DNA of 64,000 nt from positions 496,001-560,000 of the forward strand of contig BROI01000007.1 of NCBI GenBank assembly GCA_027923505.1, in the 5' to 3' direction. Each line of letters begins with the position of its first letter. Within the stretch, counting starts at the first letter, position 1. The stretch is from Mayamaea pseudoterrestris (Eukaryota > Bacillariophyta > Bacillariophyceae > Sellaphorales > Sellaphoraceae). The notes below the pieces were generated by a model, which saw nothing but the letters and a program-made list of their open reading frames with translations, made no database searches and was not told the DNA's origin. A program made the position numbers and the translations under genes. Below are positions 1 through 9,350 of this stretch, in pieces.

Positions 1-231
1 GCTTTGTGAAAAGCCGCCATTGGGAACGGTCAACAACTCCATCGCGAGTGACGAGCAGCCAAGCATTCAATTTCTTCCTTGACTGCGCTTTGCTACGAAC
101 GAAAGAGTGCAGCTTGATTGTAATAGGATTCAATTTGCCCTTTACAGCAGCAAGCAAGCAATTACAATCTCGTCGACTCGCTGCAGCCACGAATTTTTCT
201 CTCTTCGGTTGCAATCTTGTAAACATATACC

Positions 232-2547
232 ATGCGCATCCTCAACACGTTTACCAGTGCGGTTCTGCTTTGCCTCCTCCCCGCTGTCAGCGCAGTTGGC
301 GGCAAGGTTGCTGCAACTGTTGCTGCTGCAGCAGCAAATAACAACAACAAACCCGCCGTCAAGGGTACCGTCTTGAAAGCCGAGACGGAGCAAAAGCTCA
401 AGCAAGGCCAGCGCCTTTCACGGCGTGAACGCAAGGAGGTTGTTCAGGCTGAAAAGACAAAGTACATTGAGCTCCGTCAAGCCGGCCAAGATGAGGTCTC
501 CAACACGGAGGAAGCTGCCGCCCTCCGCAACTACCGTCTTCGTAACAAGAAGCGCAAGGGCCTTATTCGCAGGCGACAAGCCTCCTTGGCGGATGTATTA
601 TTTCCTGGAGTTGCTCCAGTCGAGTACAGACAAGGCGAGCCGATTTGGATTTACGCTGATTTGGTGGAAAGTCGCAAGACGCCCATTCCCTACGAGTTTT
701 ATGACTTGCCAGGATGTGGAGTTCCGCCCGAGAATGAAGCCTTGAAGCGCATGCGAAAGCGCAAGAATCTTGGCATGCGTCTGCAGGGACACGATCCAAA
801 GGTTGCGCCATTTTCAAGCATTCGCGTGTTGGAGGACCGTGGGTGTACTCCCATTTGCAAGGTGGAGCTTGACAACAAGAAGCTTCGCTGGATGCGGCGG
901 CTCGTCCAGAGACAGTATCGCGTTCAAATGACGTTGGATACGCTTCCGGTGCTTATGCGAAGTAAGGCTTACAATTATGCTGTTCGCGGATATCCAATTG
1001 GTTTTCAAGCGCCGGCGTCTTTTGAAGAACTCAAGAGCGGAGAGCTTTACGTTTTTAACCACTTGAAGTTTATCATTACATACAACAGGGAGCAAAGTGC
1101 CGAGGGCGTTCGCATTACTGGATTTGACGTTCATCCCATTTCGGTCCGCCACGAGTTTGAGGCTGGAGCTCAAATTAACGAAAAATCATCTATTGCTTCA
1201 TGTGGCGGTTTGGACGTTGAGAACGACCCGAGCAAGTATCTGCTGTTGAAGAGCGAGGGTGCCGCACCGCTCTCCATTGTTTACAGTTACGAGGTGGAAT
1301 GGGAGGAATCTCAGTTGCCTTGGAGCGATCGTTGGGATGTGTACTTGGTTGGTAAGCGAATAACTCGTACGCTTTTGTCTCAGAAGGTTGTCTTTGCTCA
1401 TTGAATTTCTTTCGCCATTCTTTTCGCAGGAGCACCGGACGATGACTTGCACTACTTTAGCATTGTCAACAGTCTCATGATTGTGCTGTTTCTGACAGGA
1501 GCGATTAGTACCATTATGATTCGCACGCTGCGCAAGGATATCGCCGTCTACAATGAAATGGATGCCTTTGATGACGGAGCCGAGGAAAGTGGTTGGAAGC
1601 TTGTTCATGGAGATGTCTTTCGTCCGCCGCAGCATGGTGTCATGGTCTTGTCCATTTTGGTAGGAACGGGATGCCAGCTTGGTGTCTCCTTTGGACTTGC
1701 AATGCTTGCCGCCATGTTGCATTTGGTCAACCCCATTCAAAAGGGACAAACTTTGACGGCACTTCTCATTCTTTACGTTCTCTGCGGATCTGTTGCCGGT
1801 TATGTCAGCAGCCGTCTGTACAAGTTCATGGACGGATCGGCTTGGAAGCTCAACGCCATTTTGACGGCTGCTGGTTTGCCTGGATCCATGGTCGCTGTCT
1901 TTTGCGTCTTAAACATGTTTTTGGGCTTTGCAAACGCCGCGACACATGTCAGTGTCTTGACGGTTATTGCCTTGTTCCTTCTTTGGGTCTGCGTTTCGTC
2001 TCCATTGGTGTTTGTTGGTGCGTTCTTTGGTATTAAGGCAGAAAAGCTGGATGTTCCGACCAAGACAAAGCAGATTGCTCGCGTGGTTCCTCCGACACCC
2101 TGGCATGTGCAAGCGCCATACACATTCCTGATGGGAGGAATCTTGCCGTTTGGATCTGTCTGTATCGAGCTCGCTTTCATCATGAGCGCTCTCTGGTTGC
2201 ATCAGATTTACTATGTCATGAGCTTTTTGTTCGCCGTGTTGCTTATTTTGGCGGCCACTTGCGCTCAAGTCAGCATTGTGCTCACGTACTTGCAGTTGTG
2301 CTGTGAGGATCACCGCTGGTGGTGGTCTTCATTCTGGAATTGTGCGTCGGCTGGTGCCTACTTGTTCCTCTACAGTGTCTGGTTTTTGAGTAGTCGATTG
2401 GAGCTCGTTGGTGTCTTGCCAGTCGTGGTGTACTTGACCTATATGACGATGATAAGCATTCTGTTCGGATTGGTGTGCGGTTCCATAAGCTTCATGTCGA
2501 GCTTGTGGTTCAATCGCATGATTTACGGTGCCGTCAAGGTGGATTAA
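232..2547 (+). CDS. TM9 superfamily (nonaspanin) membrane protein
   Basis: Two exons (232-1351 and 1430-2547) joined across a 78-bp GT-AG intron give 745 residues. A signal peptide (MRILNTFTSAVLLCLL... to about residue 21) leads into a lumenal domain with the family features GEPIWIYADLVESRKTPIPY and YSYEVEWEES. Nine hydrophobic segments follow from SIVNSLMIVLFLTG onward. The end carries the nonaspanin block CCEDHRWWW and a C-terminal KVD, matching the KxD/E Golgi-retention signal known for TM9SF proteins. The family works in endosome/Golgi membranes in cargo sorting and adhesion. The protein is longer than the usual 600-660 residues, mainly because of a Lys/Arg/Glu-rich stretch after the signal peptide (about residues 45-110). 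The family call is firm; the exact paralogue is not resolved. Confidence 0.95.
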
Positions 2548-2874
2548 AGAAATATATCTGTGGAGAGTTGATGCAATTTTGCGCGGAACTGCAGTCGGCG
2601 GCTGTTGCTTGCAAACAATCACTAATTCAAGACCATTGGTATAAACAGATTAGGTTACATTATCTTCTATTAGTACTGTAGAAGTAGACAATATAAAGCT
2701 CTCAATGTCATCACAGCCGATGCATGGTAATTATGTTTGGTAACGATACCGATACGACATTGAGGCAAATTGCTTCGCTCATTCATCGCGCAAATGCTCA
2801 TTACTCTTCGTGTCGCTATTGCACCTCACAAGTATCATAGACGTGTTCATTTGCATGCGGCTTCATGCAGAAGG

Positions 2875-3732
2875 ATGAACACAATGATGAGTGTGAACGG
2901 TGCTCTTTGTTTGCTCCTGCTGCTTGGTTTCTGTCAAGGTTTTTCAGTCGTACTCGAACCCTCTCTTACAAAGAACATTGAGTTTCAAAAAGCCAGAGAC
3001 GCAGACATTTTTAGTCATGATATGGGCTCGAGATGGACATCATCTATTGTTACATTGCCAGATAGGCGAGCTTCCCCTGCACTGTGGAATCGCCTTGTCC
3101 CAAAACTATGGGAGGATGCAAGAAGTTTCGATTCGACGCGAGTTTGGACAAGCTGCTCCTGTCGGCATGATAGTGAATTGACAGCGACGCGACAAGCAAT
3201 GCACGAATGGATAAATGCGGCGTTTCCAATCACAGACGAATCAGTCAAGCTGCAATGCGCTGCAGAACTAGCATCATTTGCAGAAGCATTTGTCAATGCC
3301 GTCCGTAGACAGCAACTTGAACCACAAGCCCCGCGATTGACATTCAAGGCCCGCATCGTTGCCAGCAGAGGTTCCGTCGCCACCAAGTGTCCTCGGTGGC
3401 ACGTGGATCATGTGTTTGTTCGTCATATTCAGTCGCTCGTTGGGCCCGGTTGCGCGTTTATGGAGTCGACAGATGAGGATTGGAGTGGTATGCAGGCTCG
3501 GTTCGACGCCAACGATGACAGCTTGACGACGGAGGAATGGAACCGACAATTGATCGGTTCAAAAGCATGTACTCGACAAGTTTCAGAAGGTCAAGCCGCC
3601 TTTTTGGTTGGAAACCGGTGGAAGGAGTTTGCTGGCTACGAGCTTGCCCCATGTGTGCATCGGTCGCCGCAGGGCTTGAAGCCATGGGAGGGACGCGTCC
3701 TTTTCACCATTGATATAGTAGACGATGCATGA
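2875..3732 (+). CDS. DUF1826-family protein with signal-like N-terminus
   Basis: One exon of 285 residues. I use the ATG at 2875 because the frame upstream opens at a non-ATG codon, and this ATG puts a hydrophobic leader (GALCLLLLLGFCQG) first, followed by Phe-Ser. Signal plus Phe resembles the two-part plastid leader of diatoms, so plastid or secretory targeting is likely but unproven. The core matches DUF1826: CPRWHVDHVFVRHIQ, then VGPGCAFM, and near the end CVHRSP and GRVLFTID. The family has no assigned reaction as far as I know. The spacing H-x-D (residues 176-178), a later His (about 262) and a following Arg imitates the metal and 2-oxoglutarate residues of Fe(II) dioxygenases, which is inference only. 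An ATG at 2794 in the same frame would lengthen the N-terminus and bury the leader. Confidence 0.82.
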   Translation: MNTMMSVNGALCLLLLLGFCQGFSVVLEPSLTKNIEFQKARDADIFSHDMGSRWTSSIVTLPDRRASPALWNRLVPKLWEDARSFDSTRVWTSCSCRHDSELTATRQAMHEWINAAFPITDESVKLQCAAELASFAEAFVNAVRRQQLEPQAPRLTFKARIVASRGSVATKCPRWHVDHVFVRHIQSLVGPGCAFMESTDEDWSGMQARFDANDDSLTTEEWNRQLIGSKACTRQVSEGQAAFLVGNRWKEFAGYELAPCVHRSPQGLKPWEGRVLFTIDIVDDA

Positions 3733-3952
3733 TCATATCTTATATAACATATAGACATTTTATATTCGATAAGTCTATGTAAGCAATTGACTCGGTTAGC
3801 CGAGTAATGCACGAGACCATACATTAGTTGGAGTACGTGACATTTTGCTGTCGTCGAATGCGCGTCGTGATAACTTTTAAATGCCCACGCAAATAAGGCT
3901 CGCCGGTCAGCCCAAGCTAGTAGAATAAAGGCAACTTCATGCCAAGCATTTT

Positions 3953-4837
3953 CTATTCTCCTTGCGTCCGTTCTTCGTCCAGCAAGCCTTCTGGACTACT
4001 ATTCACACCAAAGTGGAAAATCGGGCCTTGCGCAATTTGCGACGGCGCATTAACCACGTCAAGCTCATCAATCGCTTCCACATTGTGATCCGCCCACAGC
4101 AACAGCTTGGAAACTTGATTCTTGTGAAGCAGACTCATGAATTCCTCCGCCACGGCATTGCATCCTTCGTTCCATAACCAGTTATTGTCCTTCATGGCGT
4201 GCAGACTCGTCTTGACCGTCTGCAATGCATCCCATTCATCTTGCCATCCCGCTGACGCGCTGGCCAATTGCTCAACTTGATCATCTGTTAGTCCCAAGAC
4301 GGCGCGAAGCTCCTGTTCGAGCGCTGCATCGTGACCCATGCGATGCAACACATATTGCTCCTGCATCATTTCCTCAAGCATGCCAATGTATTCCAATTGT
4401 TGCTCCAAAATGTCAGTGGCCGTTTGCTGACGCTCCGCCGTGCTCAACACTTGTTGGCCGCGATCCATGGAAAGCGCTTCCACCAAGGCCCGAGGATTGT
4501 CCTGGGTGCCCCACTCATGCACTTGCAGTTGCTCGAGCGTCTTTTCCAATATACCAACTTCTGTTTCATACGCGTCAACCTGAGTAAATTTGCATAGGTT
4601 GAAAAGACATGAGAGAGTGTGACGCTGAGCTACGTTAAAACAACATGCAAAGACTTTAAAGTCTAAACATCATGTAGTACGCACCAAATTCTTTTTGCGA
4701 AGCCGCCGCAACCGTGCACTCGCTCGGTTCCGCGCCAATCGCTTTTGCCGCTTCTCCTCCTCCTGCTTGGCGCCGTACGAAGTCATGTCCGGAAGGCTCA
4801 TGCTACGTTGCTGGGCGGGTTGCTGAAAGGGTATTAA

Positions 4838-4868
<31 letters not shown>

Positions 4869-5476
4869 ATAGTAGAGGATGCTACTGTGGCACCTGTTCC
4901 AATTGGCAGCGGCGAAGGATTCATGGAAGCCCTTGTCGCTGCATTTGCATGCGCAATATTGTGTGCCGCCATGGAAGGTGGCAATGTACTAGGCGGCGGC
5001 ATGCTTGCATTGGATGCAATATTTCCCAAGGACGCGCTGCTTGCCATTGTATTTGCTGACTGCTCGGGCGGAAGTAGCTGCTGCTGCATCGATGATGGGT
5101 CGACCAATAGATCATGCTGCTGTTCCTGCTGAAAGTCTGGACAAGAGGCAGCCGTTGGTAGAAAGCTGTTTGGAGTCACGCCCTGTGCCAGAGCCATGGC
5201 TGTTGCTTCGGCTCCACGACGATAGGCCTCCTGCAAGGCTTTTTGGTAGTCCTCCGTAGACAACGGAACCTCTGATGCTAAATTGGTGGATGTCTTGTTA
5301 TTATTGTTCGAATTAACTGACGAGTCTCCGGCGTGTTCCGACGAAAGTATTGAAGTAGACGTGGGAAAGACGGGGAGCGGAGGAGTACGCCATTGTCCGG
5401 CAAAAGCGGCGCGTTTCTTAGGCTCGTCAATTTCCGCGTCGGAAGCTTTGCGACCACAGTCGGGTGGAGCATCCAT
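3953..5476 (-). CDS. bZIP transcription factor with C-terminal stramenopile-type domain
   Basis: Exon 1 (5476-4685) and exon 2 (4579-3953) flank a 105-bp intron that cuts the bZIP at the basic-region/zipper border, giving about 472 residues. The basic region RNRASARLRRLRKKN has the invariant N-x7-R; the zipper continues VDAYETEVGILEKTLEQL. Before it lies a low-complexity Gln/Ser/Pro region with a nine-Gln run, probably an activation domain. After it comes about 190 residues (EQQLEYIGMLEEMM, LRAVLGLTDDQVEQL, NQVSKLLLWADHN) like the region that follows the zipper in other stramenopile bZIPs. It should bind DNA in the nucleus as a dimer. The start is uncertain: the first in-frame ATG is 5476, but another ATG at 5571 (MSDDDDLSNERA) opens a 97-codon overlapping frame that could be an upstream ORF or be joined by a very short intron. 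Confidence 0.88.
4841..4868. repeat. CTG/CAG trinucleotide run coding polyQ
   Basis: Nine uninterrupted CTG units plus one base. On the minus strand they code nine glutamines in the N-terminal part of the bZIP factor. Likely length-variable between alleles. Confidence 0.95.
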
Positions 5477-5571
5477 AATGTCTTTTTGACTGGGTAACAG
5501 CTGCCTGCTTGGATTGCCGGATCGCAATAAGAAACAGCGCGCTCATTGCTGAGATCATCGTCGTCGCTCAT

Positions 5572-5965
5572 CGTCGAGTTGACGATCGTCGACGCAAAAA
5601 TATCGCAGAGGAATCCGACTGCTCATCTGCGATCCCTGAAAACCGCTACGACGGTTGAGGTCCAGTGAGCTACGTACAAGTACAAGTACTTGCACCGTCC
5701 CATTGCCATATCCGCAATGTCTACTGCATCCATACAATGATACATGCAGCTTGTTAAAAGAGTCTGTGGAGGTTAATGATACACGCGCATCTGTAGAGCG
5801 ACTTTTTAGGAAAAGGTTTGTTTCAACGACTCGCGTTAACCGCAACAAACTGGCGAGCTCTCGCAAGTACTATTAAATTTACGGCTAGTTAACGTAAACA
5901 ACTCTTCCTATACTAAGAAGGACAGTGGTTTATCTAAAAATGAAACGGACATAGAAAACTCTTTC
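5572..5965. other. Intergenic, upstream of the bZIP gene
   Basis: No coding frame with support. It lies between the 5' end of the bZIP gene and the 3' end of the next minus-strand gene. A GTAC-rich patch near 5670-5690 contains overlapping CAAGTAC and AAGTACTTG palindromic words that could be a regulatory site. Confidence 0.5.
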
Positions 5966-6819
5966 TCAAAACCATCCTTCATCGTCATCAGCCACCGTGC
6001 CTAGAGCTAAAGCTTCCGTCTTGCGCTTGCGGAGAGCAAAGACGTTGGCAAAGCGCACCTGCAGCGACGGCTTTGGACCATCCATGGATTTTTCAAAGCT
6101 ATCCCACCGCTTCGATTGAGTGCGCTGGGCTTGGCGCTCGGCGACGCTGATTTCGCTTCGTTTGTGGCCAGCGGCGAGCAACCAGCGTTCGCGAACATGG
6201 CGCGGAATTGGCTGGTCACTCGGATACCTTGAAGGTTGCTTGGTCTCTTCGAATTCGTCAATTGATGTTGTAAATGTGTCAAAGCTAGTCCATGTAATTG
6301 TGAGTGGTGCGCCCGTGCTGTGGAAAGGAGACGACGCGCGATGGGTGAGATATTATTTATGCTGACATGTTCTGACCCCGTTAAAAAATCTCTACCGTAC
6401 CTCACAGCAGGATTGTCGCCCAGCAAACGTCCATGCGAGTGCACATCCACACATCCAAAGGAAACGTTCTTCAAAGTTTGAGCAGCATCATCTGGAGCCG
6501 CTCGATACCTATGAGAAAGCGATTCGTCTTGGGTCGCAATTTTGAGGCAGGGGGAGGAAACAAAGACATCGCTCGCATTGCTCACGGAACGACTCGAGTC
6601 AGTCAAGCTTTCACAGCAAGTAGTAGCGTCCCAGCTAGGTGCTGACCGCAAGGAGGAAAAGACGGACTGCTTCCACGACACTCGGCCTGGTCGCTTGGAG
6701 GTTCCCATGTTCTTTTCCATTCGAATCTTCGATTGTGATGACTCTGATAGTCGTGTGTTTGCGTTGTCGTCAAAAGGAGCGACCGATGAGTGACCATGAG
6801 AGTAGCAAGTTGAATTCAT
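5966..6819 (-). CDS. Orphan diatom-type protein with LGDNPAVS motif
   Basis: Exon 1 (6819-6401) and exon 2 (6317-5966) are in different frames and join over an 83-bp intron to give 256 residues. The junction rebuilds a motif, VSFGCVDVHSHGRLLGDNP then AVSTGAPLTI, followed by an acidic segment (IDEFEETKQPSRYP) and a Lys/Arg-rich end (HKRSEISVAERQAQRTQSKRW, ALRKRKTEAL). I recall many diatom proteins with the same layout: V-x-F-x-x-V-x-V, then a short stretch, L-G-D-N-P-S-V-S-x-G-P-P, then an acid/aromatic block and a basic tail. No function is known to me. The first half is Ser-rich and looks unstructured. The splice is supported by the motif falling exactly at the join. Confidence 0.82.
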
Positions 6820-7958
6820 CTTGGTGCTGCCGTTTCGAAAGAATTTTTGTGCGCATGGTGATTCTTTCCGTCAGTGAGGAAGATGAGCGAGTGTCTGCAG
6901 CGGTTACAAGAGCGACCAGCATGGGATTGCACGATCTGCCGGCAGAACGGTCCGCAAGCTCATTTATCGAGTGTTCGGAGAGGTTCGTGTCCATTGACAC
7001 TTTGAAGAAGTGACCATTCCCTATGAAAAGTAACAATTGACACTTTCATGAGTCATTTATGGAAATGAACGATTGGTTCAAATCAGAACCGGTAAGACGG
7101 TCCTGCCGCTCCAGTTCTGCATCATATACTCGAAGTACTGTACTTGTACCTCCCTACCGAAACACTGTTAAAATGATCGTTTGCGGGGAGTTATAAGACC
7201 TGCTACTTGTACTACTCGTATTACGCTGTATCGAACAGCTCTGACATCCGTGAGCGTGCCGCCTCCTCTAAGAGTCCTATGCTCCAGCAGCTCTTTCTTG
7301 ACGGTGGTTGTGTTGTTAGAGAAGCTGGCTGGATCAGTCTACCGGTAGATAATATGTAAACATCGTAGACAGGTTTAAGCCTCCGAAGCAATATTATGTA
7401 TGATCAAAGTTAATCCGCAGGTGGCCATTCCGTACTGTAACAAAGCATGGCTCCAGGCGGTTGCCATTCGTCATCACCGCCGCATCTGCATCACTCTTCA
7501 ATGCTTATTGATCTTTTGGTCAATATCAAAATCCCGCGCGACACTTATATAGGCCGCTTCCAGCGACGTCGTGAGGCGCGTATGGAGATTCACATATCGA
7601 CAACTCCCACTCGACGAACGAATGGAAGCCTTCCATTGCCAAGGGCCGAAGCGTCATGTCTTGCTTTGTTGGTCACGGGCGACGAGTTTGCGCTTCATCA
7701 TGACATTTTATTGAGAAGCCTTCTATTGCCTCATCTTTTTTCTACTATTGCTCTGTCTCGAGCTATTTGAGGCATAAGCATTTGATGAGTCATATACAGA
7801 TGATACGTCAGTAATGCTTGTCATCGACCCTTCGTTCGTGACCTTCGACGGAGGATCCTCGTCAGTCTCCGTTCCGCCTTCGCCATCAACTCCGGTGTCT
7901 CCGGCTCACTCGTTTCAGTAGTCAATCTTGTCTTGTTCAGACAAGGCAACCATTGACC
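6820..7958. other. Long intergenic region
   Basis: About 1.1 kb without a convincing gene. It holds a 107-codon ATG frame (7447-7770) with no recognisable domain and a composition unlike its neighbours, GTACTTGTAC-like words near 7130-7210, and one TACCGGTA palindrome at 7340-7347. The last 200 bp are probably the promoter and 5' leader of the following membrane-protein gene. Confidence 0.5.
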
Positions 7959-8489
7959 ATGAATGTTGTCGAACTAGAGCTCACCGTCGCTTCGACTGGT
8001 AATCATACGAGTATTGATACAATGGCGCCGACGAAGGACAACAACAGGCCTTCAGGTGCTGGTTTGAAATTTGCCGAAGATTATGGGCGGCTCGACCAGG
8101 TTTACATGGATGCTCCTAGGTCGTCATCGTCGGAATTGCCCGACTGGCTAGACACCAGCAGTCGACACTCACGCGACTTGGTTGATATGGAGGGAGGTGG
8201 AAGGAGTGGCTATGGCGCTTTTGCCAAGAGCGAGCGACAGCCGCGACGGACGAGCAAAAAAATAATCGGCCCAGCGCATGTCTTTGAAGATGACGAAAAG
8301 CCAGAACGCATGAGCATCACTTACGATGACGATGATCTCACGCGCAGGATTCGAATGAGTTTAATTGTTTGCCTAGTGTTGGTGCTGTTGGGAATATTGG
8401 TCAGTGTCATCTGGGCCATTGTTTCATGCCAGCCTGTGGGAGAGAATGTTTTTGATGATGTCGAGATTTTTGATGACCAGCTCAATTGA
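7959..8489 (+). CDS. Single-pass membrane protein, unknown function
   Basis: One exon of 176 residues from the ATG at 7959; the codon two positions earlier is not ATG. The first 130 residues are polar, with acidic and serine-rich patches (RSSSSELPDWLDTSSRHSRD, ITYDDDDLTRRIR). One strong membrane segment follows (MSLIVCLVLVLLGILVSVIWAIV), then only about 25 acidic residues (VFDDVEIFDD). Positive charge just before the membrane segment suggests the N-terminus is cytoplasmic. The layout resembles the N-terminal half of the larger PT/LRR membrane protein at 9351-11902, so it could be a shortened relative; sequence similarity outside the membrane region is weak. Confidence 0.65.
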   Translation: MNVVELELTVASTGNHTSIDTMAPTKDNNRPSGAGLKFAEDYGRLDQVYMDAPRSSSSELPDWLDTSSRHSRDLVDMEGGGRSGYGAFAKSERQPRRTSKKIIGPAHVFEDDEKPERMSITYDDDDLTRRIRMSLIVCLVLVLLGILVSVIWAIVSCQPVGENVFDDVEIFDDQLN

Positions 8490-9350
8490 ATACAGTAGCT
8501 ACTGTAGTTTATGTATAACCTTTTGAAGCCATGCATGTGATTACAAATTCTGTCTATGCCAAATTATAAGCATTATCGCGCAGCCCAATTGTGGATTCGG
8601 CACTATCGCAGCTCGCTCATCCATGCCTACCGGTAAAAGTTTCTTAGTGAGACTCTTGACAAGATTGACAAGCGTTTGGGCTCATTTCTACTTGCCAAAT
8701 AGTAGTTCTATGCCCTCTTGTCCGCTGGTGATCGAGCAAAGTCAGAGAGCATTAGCTGAGCAGCAGCTATCGGCTGCGCATGCTCAGCTCAAGTGAAGAT
8801 TAGGCACGCGCTACTAACAAATTCCGGTATTCAACAGTCTATCCATTTGGAGTAAACTAGAGCTGCCTTTGCTTTGGCATTGGCGACCGACTGCCTAAAA
8901 TAATGAGGCAACGGATGGTTTGGCCAAAATCTGACCGCACTATGCTTCTAGCAACGGAAGGTATGTCAGAGCGCATTGGCGATCGCTAAATGTGAACATA
9001 GCAACAAATGAAGTCGATGCAACCCATGGGTAAAGAATTTTAACTCGTCGATGTACTGTTAGAGTAGTGCAATAGCTTGTTTCGCGTTGTCCCGCCGAGT
9101 TGAAGATTGATCATGATCGGCCCACTCGCAAGAGCCGGGCGGACAGTTTTCAACGTAACTGAACGATTTTGTGTTGCGCGCCGGCCGAGCAGATCGGTCA
9201 CGCTTTCTATCGCAAGATTGGCAACCGCATCGAAATTATGTGCACCCCATTCCTTCCAAAATTGTCGGCAAATCCGTACGCGTTAGCCTTGCTCCTCATT
9301 CGCAGCAGCATAATCAGAAACGATTCTGGTGAAGCTGCGAAACCACAAGA
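8490..9350. other. Intergenic region
   Basis: About 860 bp with no supported frame on either strand. It contains a TACCGGTA palindrome at 8628-8635. Presumably 3' flank of the preceding gene and promoter of the PT/LRR gene. Confidence 0.5.

Noticed and set aside
2770-2874. N-terminal extension of the DUF1826 protein
   Set aside because: Begins at a non-ATG codon and would bury the hydrophobic leader.
7060-7110. tRNA-like GGTTCAAATC string
   Set aside because: No matching acceptor stem, anticodon arm or D arm around it.
7447-7770. 107-codon ATG frame on the plus strand
   Set aside because: No domain, no signal, low-complexity start, and no sign of codon structure; length is within chance for this density of frames.
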